Shown here piece after piece: positions 8,197 through 15,713 of a DNA stretch of 34,249 nt; position 1 is the first letter of the stretch; each line of letters starts with the position of its first letter. The notes under the pieces were generated by a model that saw only the letters and a list, made by a program, of their open reading frames with translations, did not search any database and had not been told where the DNA came from. Source of the stretch: CAZJRB01 sp964547995 (GTDB lineage: Bacteria; Planctomycetota; Planctomycetia; Pirellulales; Thermoguttaceae); assembly GCA_964547995.1 (NCBI GenBank), contig CAZJRB010000084.1, positions 1-34,249 of the forward strand. Reading direction: 5' to 3'. The translations under genes were made by a program, and so were the position numbers.

Positions 8197-8630
8197 CCCC
8201 GATCCCTGGTGCCCGGACACCATCTGAGTTCAAGAAGTGAACATCTCCGTAAGTCGCTGCCCGGACACGCTTTACGTGTTGTTGCCGCCCTCCGTGCATG
8301 AGGAGTCCTGGTGTTCTGCCAACACGGCCTGCTGGGTGTGGCGTCGGGGCCGAGTAGTATCATCGCCGCAACTTCTTTAGCGGCAAGCACTTGCGATTCG
8401 CGCGCTCCTTGACCCCGTTTTGGCACAAATCCTGCTACACGGCTCTATTACCTTGTGACAGCTGAGATTGTGGGTTGTCGGGTGCCATGCCCACGCTTGC
8501 CGTGGGCATGTTCTGCAACGCCCACAAACATGCCCACGGCAAGCGTGGGCATGGCACCCACAGTTTCAATTGTCATACGGTACTACCGAGTTCCTTCGCC
8601 GTTTCTATATCCCCTACCAAGGGAGATGCC
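8197..8630. other. 434-bp intergenic region with hairpins and a repeat element
   Basis: No convincing gene. TGGTG/CACCA (8207-8222) forms a small hairpin after the regulator stop. The 11-mer TGCCCGGACAC occurs twice, at 8210 and 8258. ACACG/CGTGT pairs around 8270-8284. The palindromic element at 8480-8584 fills the right part. The rest could be a decayed insertion, but I cannot identify one. Confidence 0.5.
8480..8584. repeat. Palindromic repeat element, family A copy 1
   Basis: Two 31-nt arms (8480-8510 and 8529-8559) are perfect inverted copies with an 18-nt spacer. Each arm starts or ends with GGGTGCCA/TGGCACCC and holds its own hairpin (TGCCCACG, loop CTTGC, CGTGGGCA). A tail at 8558-8584, CCCACAGTTTCAAT and on to CGGTACT, is outside the palindrome but is also conserved at the second copy (23894-23997). 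No coding potential. Confidence 0.85.
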
Positions 8631-8822
8631 ATGAGTTACGGGATGTGCGCTCGTTGCAAGAAAAGTAAGCGGTGCAGGTACCGGCAACCGGGAACCTGGG
8701 TCACCGAATGTGAAGAATTCGAGGAGCGTCCGGCTCGCGCGCCGGTTAAATGGTCTGAATTGTCGCCGAAACGGCTCTCCGAACTGCGGAAACAAGACGT
8801 GAAACAGCTCGGTCTTAAGTAG
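8631..8822 (+). CDS. Small Cys-rich protein (63 aa)
   Basis: A 63-residue soluble protein of unknown function. Four cysteines lie in the first half as C6-x2-C9-x5-C15-x11-C27, followed by EEFEERP, a pattern that could bind zinc or another metal. The C-terminal half is charged and helical (WSELSPKRLSELRKQDVKQL). AGGGAG lies about seven bases before the ATG at 8631; the upstream open frame runs through the repeat element and is not coding. The next gene follows after 31 nt with its own ribosome site, so the two are probably co-transcribed. I recall short proteins with a similar CxxC...C...CEE(F/Y) pattern in other bacteria, without an assigned role. Confidence 0.6.
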   Translation: MSYGMCARCKKSKRCRYRQPGTWVTECEEFEERPARAPVKWSELSPKRLSELRKQDVKQLGLK

Positions 8823-8853
8823 GCGGCCGAAGGAAATAAATGGAGCAAACACC

Positions 8854-9168
8854 ATGTCCAAGACATTTCGATTGCCTGAGGATGCCCGCCTGAGAGGCGT
8901 GCTCAACACCAATGACCGCTCCGCCCAGGACGCGCTGAAAAACTTCCGCTATATCATGGCCAGCGTAAACGGCGATGCCCAGAAGGTCTGGGCGGACCTG
9001 TGGAAGGAGTTGCGGGAGGGCGTTACGCCGGGAGGGGTGGTGCTGCCCGAAATGAGCAGGGGGTTCACGCCCTCCTGCGGCTGGACGGAGTTCCTGGAGA
9101 AGTTCTGGTTGCTGAAACACTACCTCGATTACATCCACCGTTTCTGCGACGCATCGACCGCAACCTGA
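8854..9168 (+). CDS. Hypothetical protein (104 aa)
   Basis: Not recognised. A soluble, probably mostly helical protein with no signal peptide or membrane segment. It is rich in aromatic residues in the C-terminal half (GWTEFLEKFWLLKHYLDYIHRFC). GGAG stands eight bases before the ATG at 8854, a good ribosome site. It follows the 63-residue Cys-rich gene by 31 nt and precedes glutamate dehydrogenase by 238 nt containing an inverted-repeat pair, so it may belong with the small gene but probably not with gdhA. Confidence 0.6.
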   Translation: MSKTFRLPEDARLRGVLNTNDRSAQDALKNFRYIMASVNGDAQKVWADLWKELREGVTPGGVVLPEMSRGFTPSCGWTEFLEKFWLLKHYLDYIHRFCDASTAT

Positions 9169-9193
9169 ACCCAAACGTTGCAGAAAATGGGCC

Positions 9194-9337
9194 GTAGGAC
9201 GGGCTTCCAAGCCCGTCCCGTTCGGTTTGAATCGTCCCCAGAGGTCCGGCCTACAATTTCACCATTCGTGAGATCAAGAGACAAACAACAAGAGGCCGTT
9301 TGGTGCTACCGAGGACGGGCTTGGAAGCCCGTCCTAC
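9194..9337. repeat. Pair of inverted 25-bp palindromic arms, family B
   Basis: Arm 9194-9218 and arm 9313-9337 are perfect inverted copies separated by 94 nt. Each arm is itself a hairpin (GGACGGGCTT, loop CC, AAGCCCGTCC). The pair fills most of the gap between the 104-residue gene and gdhA, and could act as terminator, mobile element ends or structured leader. Confidence 0.8.
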
Positions 9338-9406
9338 GATAATTGTTTGCAACTACGAGGTGAATAGTCTTTCCAACCACCCAAACCAAGAAGGTGAGAA
9401 AAGATC

Positions 9407-10798
9407 ATGCCCGAACCCACTACAGGAGTCACTGCCCCCCAAAAGGCAAGCCGTCGAGCCTCATCCCCCGTCGACGAGTTCATGGAAACGGTCGTGGCCA
9501 AACACCCGGGAGAAGTGGAATTCCATCAGGCGGTCCGGGAAGTCGTCGAGTCCGTCATGCCTGTCGTCGAGTCGGAGCCGGCCTACCGGAAAGCCAAAAT
9601 CCTGGAGCGGCTCGTCGAACCCGAACGGGTGATCATGTTCCGCGTGCCTTGGGTGGACGATCGCGGCGAAGTACACATCAACCGCGGGTACCGCGTGGAA
9701 ATGAACAGCGCGATCGGGCCCTACAAAGGCGGGCTGCGCTTTCATCCCACGGTCAATCTGGGGGTGCTGAAGTTCCTCGCCTTCGAGCAGGTGTTCAAGA
9801 ACGCCCTGACGACGTTGTATATGGGTGGCGGCAAGGGGGGCTCGGATTTCGACCCCAAAGGCAAGAGCGACAACGAGGTGATGCGATTCTGCCAGTCGTT
9901 CATGAGCGAGCTGTTCCGCCACATCGGCCCCGATACCGACGTACCCGCCGGCGACATCGGCGTCGGCAGCCGGGAAATCGGTTACCTGTTCGGGCAGTAC
10001 AAAAAACTGGCCAACCGGTTTTGCGGCGTGCTGACCGGCAAGGGGCTCAACTTCGGGGGTTCTTTGCTCCGCCCCGAAGCCACCGGGTACGGTGCGGTCT
10101 ACTTCGCCGAAGAAATGCTTGCCACCCGCGACGACAGCGCCCGAGGCAAGGTGGCCGTTGTGTCCGGTTCCGGAAACGTCGCCCAGTACACGACGGAGAA
10201 GCTGATCCAACTCGGTGCAAAGGTGGTCACCATGTCCGATTCGGGTGGGACTATCGTCGACAACAACGGCATCGACGAGGAGAAACTCGCATGGATCATG
10301 GGCCTCAAGAACGTCCGCCGGGGCCGCGTCCGCGAATACGTCGAGCATTTCCGCGGCGCACAATATTATCCCGATCAAACGCCGTGGGGTGTCAAGTGCG
10401 ACTTGGCTTTCCCCAGCGCGACGCAGAATGAAATCGACGAAAACGATGCCAAGACACTGGTCGACAACGGGTGCTTCTGCGTGAGCGAGGGAGCCAACAT
10501 GCCCTCAACGCCCGGGGCCGTCGACGTCTTTCTCAAAGCCAACATTCTCTATGGGCCGGGCAAGGCGGCCAATGCCGGCGGCGTGGCCGTCTCCGGATTG
10601 GAAATGGCCCAGAACAGCGGCTGCATGCGACGCTCCCGCGAAAATATCGATGAGCAGCTCCAGCGTATCATGCGCTCGATCCACGAGAGCTGCGTCCTCT
10701 ACGGCAAGAACGGCGACGCCACCGACTACGTCCAGGGAGCGAACGTGGCCGGCTTCGTCAAGGTGGCCGATGCCATGCTTCAGCAGGGAATAGTCTGA
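9407..10798 (+). CDS. gdhA: Glutamate dehydrogenase, probably NADP-specific
   Basis: Catalyses reversible reductive amination of 2-oxoglutarate with ammonium to glutamate, in the cytoplasm, usually as a hexamer. At 463 residues it is slightly longer than the E. coli type because of a ~20-residue polar N-tail. Substrate-binding stretch NSAIGPYKGGLRFHP (K107); catalytic Lys K143 in GGGKGGSDFDPKGKS; AGDIGVGSREIGYLFGQYK. The dinucleotide fold has GSGNVAQYTTEKL (254-266) and VVTMSDSGG, as in NADP-dependent bacterial enzymes. AGAAGGTGAG lies upstream of the ATG. The 5' region contains the inverted family B arms. It stands alone, with no glutamate synthase genes nearby. Confidence 0.95.
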   Translation: MPEPTTGVTAPQKASRRASSPVDEFMETVVAKHPGEVEFHQAVREVVESVMPVVESEPAYRKAKILERLVEPERVIMFRVPWVDDRGEVHINRGYRVEMNSAIGPYKGGLRFHPTVNLGVLKFLAFEQVFKNALTTLYMGGGKGGSDFDPKGKSDNEVMRFCQSFMSELFRHIGPDTDVPAGDIGVGSREIGYLFGQYKKLANRFCGVLTGKGLNFGGSLLRPEATGYGAVYFAEEMLATRDDSARGKVAVVSGSGNVAQYTTEKLIQLGAKVVTMSDSGGTIVDNNGIDEEKLAWIMGLKNVRRGRVREYVEHFRGAQYYPDQTPWGVKCDLAFPSATQNEIDENDAKTLVDNGCFCVSEGANMPSTPGAVDVFLKANILYGPGKAANAGGVAVSGLEMAQNSGCMRRSRENIDEQLQRIMRSIHESCVLYGKNGDATDYVQGANVAGFVKVADAMLQQGIV

Positions 10799-10933
10799 GC
10801 CCCGTTCCCTTCTTTCCGCCCGTACAACGAAACCCAAACGCCGGTGGTATCACTCATTCCCGGCGCATCCCGACGCGCCTCGGTGTTCCCAGCGGCTCCG
10901 GGGAGTGATTCCGTATTCCGGGCCCACGGACGA

Positions 10934-10962
10934 TTGCACTTCTTCGAGAATGACAGTAAACT
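10934..10962 (+). promoter_or_regulatory. Possible promoter of the giant kinase
   Basis: TTGCAC (10934-10939), 17 bases, TAAACT (10957-10962), upstream of the GAGGGA/ATG start at 11018. It lies inside the longer open frame that begins at 10844, which supports the internal start. Confidence 0.3.
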
Positions 10963-11017
10963 CGTAGAAGGAAGGAGAAGAGGGTGTATTCCCCATCTCG
11001 GCTGCACGAGGGAAACC

Positions 11018-14000
11018 ATGGCAGTTACCTCGGCCAAAGAATTTCTCGATCTCCTTGAAAAGAGCGGACTGCTCGACCACGGCCGCTTGGCACAAGCCCG
11101 TTCTGACGTTCGGGAGGGCGAGAATGCCACAACGCTGGCCAAGAGGCTCGTCGAGACCGGGCTGCTCACCGACTGGCAAGGGGCACAGTTGGTTGCCGGC
11201 CGGAGTTCCTTCACCCTGGGCAAGTACAAGCTGATCCGGTTGCTCGGCCGCGGCGGGATGGGAGGCGTCTTCCTCGCCGAACACATGACGATGCACCGGC
11301 GAGTCGCCTTGAAGACCATCTCGAGGGACTTCGGCAGCACGCCCGGCTCCCTCGAACAGTTCCTCCTCGAAGCCAGAACCATCGCCACGCTCGATCATCC
11401 GAACATCGTCCAGGCATACAACTTCGACCAGGAGGGAGGGCGGTTCTTCCTGGTCATGGAGTACATTGACGGGCAAGACCTCGAGCAGATCGTCGAGGAG
11501 CAAGGCCCACTGGAGGGCAACGTGGCGGCCGATTACATCCGCCAGGCGGCCGACGGCTTGCAGCACGGCCACGAGCGCAAAATCATCCACTGCGACATCA
11601 AACCGTCGAACTTGTTGCTCAACGACAAGGGCGTGGTCAAGATCGTCGACATGGGAATGAGCCGCTTGCAGGACCCCGACAAGGCCGGCGAGGGTACGGG
11701 CGGGGACCAGATCCTGGGCTCGGTCGATTACCTGGCCCCGGAACAGGCCCTGGAGAGCAAGGACTTCGATCACCGGGCCGACATCTACTCGCTCGGGTGT
11801 ACGCTCTATTTCTTACTGACGGGCCGGCCGCCGTTTCCCGAGGGCTCGCTGCACGAGAAGCTGATGAAGCACCAGACGGTGGAGCCGGCGCCGGTTACGG
11901 AGTCCCGCTCCGACCTGTCGGAGAAGCTGGTCGAGGTCTGCGAGAAGATGATGGCCAAGGAGCCGGCCGGGCGGTACCAATCGGCGGCGGAGGTGGGCAA
12001 GGCCCTGGCGAAGCTCCCGCCGCCGAAGCGCCGGGCGAAACCGGCGGCACCGTTGAAAACGGCGCCGTCGGAGCCCGAGCGGGAGCACGCGCCGCTGATC
12101 GACGTGGGCGACTCGGACACATCGGTGATGGCGCGGCTGACGCCTCGCGCGGGTGCGGCGGCCCGGAAGGAGAAAAGCCGGAAGGGCTCGGGCAAGGGGG
12201 TGGCCGCGGCGGCGCCCGGCTTCCTTGCGACACCCCAGCAGAAGATCATTGCCGGGTCGGCGGCCGGGGCGGCCTTGCTCCTGCTGCTGGCGATACTGAT
12301 GCCTTTCCTGCTCAGTTCCGGCGCGAAGCCGCCCGACGATTGGCTGGAGCCGGACGGTCAAGTGGTGACTCCGGGCAAGGTTCCGTCCGCGCCGCCGGAG
12401 GAACCGGTCCCCAGTCCCGTGGACGCGGCGGAGCCGGGAAAGCGGACGTTGGTATTTGATTTCGAGACGGGTGACTTGCAGGGATGGAAGGTGGTGAAGG
12501 GGAAATTCGACTACCTCGTTTCCGATCGGGCGAAGACCCACGACAATCCGAATCAGGCGTACAACAAACAGGGAAAGTATCATCTGACGACCGGGGACGT
12601 GAACTCGGGTCAGAAGTACGACGACAAGATGACCGGCGTGATCGAGTCGCCCGTGTTTGTTCTGTCGGACCCGAAGGTGTCGATGCTGGTTGGCGGCGGT
12701 TTGGGGAGCAAGACGTACGTGGCGCTTTGTACGCTCGACGGTCGGGAAGAGGGAAAGGCCAAGGGGAAGCAGGGTACGGAAACGATGCAGCGGATCGAGT
12801 GGGAGGTACGGCATCTGGTCGGCAAGCCGGTCTTTCTCCGCGTGGTCGATCGTGCAACCAACACGGGGGGCCATATCACGCTGGACGATTTTCAGGCCGA
12901 CGGACGTCTCGATGCCACCCCAAAGCAAGTGCCGGATGACGCCGCGCAGGGAATGGTCGCGTATTTCCCTTTCGACACCGGCGCGGACGAATTGGTGGGA
13001 GGTCGTTCCGGGGTACTGCACGGTGCCGCCGCCATCGCAAGCGATTTGCAGAGGGGATGCGTATTGGATCTTGACGGCAATGGGTCCTTTGCTCTCGTGC
13101 CCGACTTTTCCAAGCCGACCCGCGGCATCACCGGCGCTGCCTGGGTCCATGCGAAGTCGCGTCCCGTCTGGGCGTCGATCATGAAGAACTGGGGCGGCGA
13201 CAAGCAAAAGGGACTGTTCCATTTCGGGCTTCGTGAAAAGACCGGCAACCTGGACATCCAACTGGGCACCACCCAGGGGGAGGTCGTGGTGACCGACAAC
13301 GTGCCGTTGGACACCGACGCCTGGCAGCACGTCGCGTTTACGGCCGACGGCGCGACGCTGCGGTTGTATCGCGACGGCAAGGAAGTTGCCTCGACAGCCT
13401 ACTCCGACGACCTTGTGAAGCCTACCCTGACTGCGTTGGCCGTCGGCGCGAAGACGGACGATTCGGGGACCGCTGCCGACAGCCTGTGCCCCGGGTTCTG
13501 GAACGGCATGATCGACGACGTGCGGTTGTACGACCGGGCGCTCAGTGCGTCGGAGATCGCGGCGCTGGCCGTACCTGGCGAGACGCCGATTGCGGTTTTG
13601 CCGCCGTCTCCGCCGGGAGGAGTGGATGGCGCGAAGACGGATCCGCCGGCCGACAAGCCCCCCAAGCCCTCTCCGACCGGCGTCATCATCCACGAGATGT
13701 GGACGGGGATTGAGGGCGGAAAGGTATCAGACCTGGTGAACTCTGGGTGCCTGGACACGCCGCCCGACGAGGTTCGCGAACTCACGTCGTTCAAGGCCCC
13801 AGGTGGGATCGGCGATCGTTACGGCGTCCGTATTCGCGGCTACATCCATCCGCCGACCGACGGCGACTACAAGTTCTTCATCGCAAGCGACGACGAGGGC
13901 CAGTTGTACCTCAGCGACGATGATCATCCCGACGGTAAATCCCGTGTTAACAGCGGCCAATCCATTGCCCTGAAGGCCGGTGAGCGATACTACATTGAGG

Positions 14001-15637
14001 TCCTGCACAAGGAAGCCGGCGGCGGCGACCATGTTTCCGTGCAGTGGCAACGCCCCGACGGGAAGAAGGAAGTGATTCCGGGCAACTGCCTCTCTCGCTT
14101 CGAAGGGGGCGAGTTGGCCGATGTGAACTTTCTCACCTTCGACTTCGAGAAGGGCAATCTGCAAGGGTGGAAGGTCGTGCACGGAACGTTCCAGCAAATC
14201 GTCAGCAACGAAGGCCGCGGAAACCGGCAAGGACAGTACCAACTTGATACCCTCTCAGGGGGCGGGGAGGGGCAGACCGGAACGGTCGAATCGCCCGTCT
14301 TTGTGATCGAGGGACCGAAAATCCATCTGCGTGTCGGCGGCGGTTCCGGAGGCCAGACGGTTGTCAAGCTCGTGTCCCCCGACGAGAAGGAACTCTGCAC
14401 CGCGCACGGCCCGAACAGAAACCACCTCGATCAAAAAGCGTGGGACGTTACCGAGTGGGTTGGCCAGCGGGCCTTCCTGCGAGTCGAGGACACGCATAAG
14501 GGCGGGAACGGCTTCGTCCTGTTGGACCACGTCCGAATTCGTGGCCAAATCGACCGGCAGGCCACCGAAGATCGCTTTGGCGAGCCGTTGAAGGTGCCCG
14601 ATTCCATGCCGGTAGCTGCCGTTGAGTCGGAGGATTCCGAGCCGGAGTACGAGGCGTTCAAAACGCTCGGCCGCACCGGCGGCCTGGCCATGCTCGAAGG
14701 GGAATCGACGCCGGCCTTCCACGTGCTCGGGAAACTCGCGCTCTCGGAAGGCGAAACGGTCGATCTGGAGTTGCTCGGCGGAAAGAACGCCATCCGCGGC
14801 CCGCGACACTTCGAGATGCGGCGCGCCGCCAGCTATTGGACGATCAGCCTGGTTTCCGACCTTCCGGCCAGCAAGCCCTCCAAGCCGAGGCCCGTTGCCC
14901 GGATCGCCGCCAAAGATGCAACGATCCATTTCCAGTGGGCCCAGGGTCTTGAGCCCGAAGAGGCGAACTGCCTGTTGAATTGCGGGCTGAAGATCAGCGT
15001 GGGTGAGCACAGCCACTTCCTACCCTTGGGCCCGCCGCAGGTTGTCGAGCCGGTCCCCGTCAATTTGGACAAGGTGGGAAGGCCGTTGCCGCCCGGCCGT
15101 CTACCCGAGCACGAGTCGCTACAGTTGGAGGTCGTCCGCGTGGAGGGATTGCCCGGCGCCCGATGCGAGCCCAGCAACATCCTAAAGCCCGGCGGGGATA
15201 CGGCCATCAGGTTCCCGCCGTGGTTTTTCCCAGATTTGTGGCTGCACCTGACGTTCGATTCGAAAAGGTCTTTGGTTACGGTGATCGCCAATGTCGAGTC
15301 CGGGCCGGGCGTGCCCGCCAAGCCGTTCCGCGTCCGAGACACGACTCGTTCGATGCAGGCGCTCACTGTGCGGCAAAAGCGTCTGATCGGGCTGCGGGAG
15401 CAGACCACTGACCGCAATCGCCATAAGGAGATCGACAAGGCGATGAAGCCGATCAACAACAAGCTGGAGCAATTTGCTGAACTCAACAAGCTATATGCCA
15501 AACTGAAGGCCGAGCCCGCCAAGATCCATTTCCGCGTCTACACGGTGATCGACGAGCAGCGCCGCGTGATTGTGATGGAGTCTCACCCGCCAAAGGAATT
15601 GAAGAAGGACACGATATCCGGAGAGGCGTTGCCATAG
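11018..15637 (+). CDS. Giant transmembrane Ser/Thr kinase with LamG, PA14-like and duplicated jelly-roll domains
   Basis: A Hanks-type kinase of 1539 residues. The start at ATG 11018 has GAGGGA upstream; an open frame from 10844 adds 58 unlikely residues. Order: N-terminal helical module common before planctomycete kinases (1-65); kinase domain (about 70-335) with GRGGMGGV, K99 in VALK, E118, HCDIKPSN (191-198), DMG (211-213) and APE; basic linker; TM near 410-432. The outer part has a first DFETGDLQGWKV domain near 480, a LamG fold about 645-850, a PA14-like domain about 890-1030 (DGDYKFFIASDDEGQLYLSDDD), a second DFEKGNLQGWKV domain near 1040, and an unknown ~340-residue C-terminus. HCD replaces the usual HRD, so it is a non-RD kinase. 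It may sense glycans or surface polymers; the signal and targets are unknown. Confidence 0.88.
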   Translation: MAVTSAKEFLDLLEKSGLLDHGRLAQARSDVREGENATTLAKRLVETGLLTDWQGAQLVAGRSSFTLGKYKLIRLLGRGGMGGVFLAEHMTMHRRVALKTISRDFGSTPGSLEQFLLEARTIATLDHPNIVQAYNFDQEGGRFFLVMEYIDGQDLEQIVEEQGPLEGNVAADYIRQAADGLQHGHERKIIHCDIKPSNLLLNDKGVVKIVDMGMSRLQDPDKAGEGTGGDQILGSVDYLAPEQALESKDFDHRADIYSLGCTLYFLLTGRPPFPEGSLHEKLMKHQTVEPAPVTESRSDLSEKLVEVCEKMMAKEPAGRYQSAAEVGKALAKLPPPKRRAKPAAPLKTAPSEPEREHAPLIDVGDSDTSVMARLTPRAGAAARKEKSRKGSGKGVAAAAPGFLATPQQKIIAGSAAGAALLLLLAILMPFLLSSGAKPPDDWLEPDGQVVTPGKVPSAPPEEPVPSPVDAAEPGKRTLVFDFETGDLQGWKVVKGKFDYLVSDRAKTHDNPNQAYNKQGKYHLTTGDVNSGQKYDDKMTGVIESPVFVLSDPKVSMLVGGGLGSKTYVALCTLDGREEGKAKGKQGTETMQRIEWEVRHLVGKPVFLRVVDRATNTGGHITLDDFQADGRLDATPKQVPDDAAQGMVAYFPFDTGADELVGGRSGVLHGAAAIASDLQRGCVLDLDGNGSFALVPDFSKPTRGITGAAWVHAKSRPVWASIMKNWGGDKQKGLFHFGLREKTGNLDIQLGTTQGEVVVTDNVPLDTDAWQHVAFTADGATLRLYRDGKEVASTAYSDDLVKPTLTALAVGAKTDDSGTAADSLCPGFWNGMIDDVRLYDRALSASEIAALAVPGETPIAVLPPSPPGGVDGAKTDPPADKPPKPSPTGVIIHEMWTGIEGGKVSDLVNSGCLDTPPDEVRELTSFKAPGGIGDRYGVRIRGYIHPPTDGDYKFFIASDDEGQLYLSDDDHPDGKSRVNSGQSIALKAGERYYIEVLHKEAGGGDHVSVQWQRPDGKKEVIPGNCLSRFEGGELADVNFLTFDFEKGNLQGWKVVHGTFQQIVSNEGRGNRQGQYQLDTLSGGGEGQTGTVESPVFVIEGPKIHLRVGGGSGGQTVVKLVSPDEKELCTAHGPNRNHLDQKAWDVTEWVGQRAFLRVEDTHKGGNGFVLLDHVRIRGQIDRQATEDRFGEPLKVPDSMPVAAVESEDSEPEYEAFKTLGRTGGLAMLEGESTPAFHVLGKLALSEGETVDLELLGGKNAIRGPRHFEMRRAASYWTISLVSDLPASKPSKPRPVARIAAKDATIHFQWAQGLEPEEANCLLNCGLKISVGEHSHFLPLGPPQVVEPVPVNLDKVGRPLPPGRLPEHESLQLEVVRVEGLPGARCEPSNILKPGGDTAIRFPPWFFPDLWLHLTFDSKRSLVTVIANVESGPGVPAKPFRVRDTTRSMQALTVRQKRLIGLREQTTDRNRHKEIDKAMKPINNKLEQFAELNKLYAKLKAEPAKIHFRVYTVIDEQRRVIVMESHPPKELKKDTISGEALP

Positions 15638-15664
15638 TGTCACCGATTGGCATCGAGTCGCAAC

Positions 15665-15680
15665 GGCGGGCAAGCCCGCC
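15665..15680. terminator. Perfect hairpin between convergent genes
   Basis: GGCGGGC (15665-15671) and GCCCGCC (15674-15680) pair exactly with two bases between. Read on the minus strand the loop is CTTG-like, as in the larger palindromic elements. It sits between two convergent stops and may serve both genes. No T tract. Confidence 0.4.
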
Positions 15681-15713
15681 CGCTAAACGTTGCATAGTGT
15701 ACTACCCGCCTGA

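Noticed and set aside
9194..9337. CRISPR array from repeated 25-mers
   Set aside because: Only two units, in inverted orientation, 94 nt apart, and self-palindromic; no cas genes.
11813..13693. A 626-codon minus-strand frame inside the giant kinase
   Set aside because: Arg-rich antisense shadow of kinase and LamG coding sequence.
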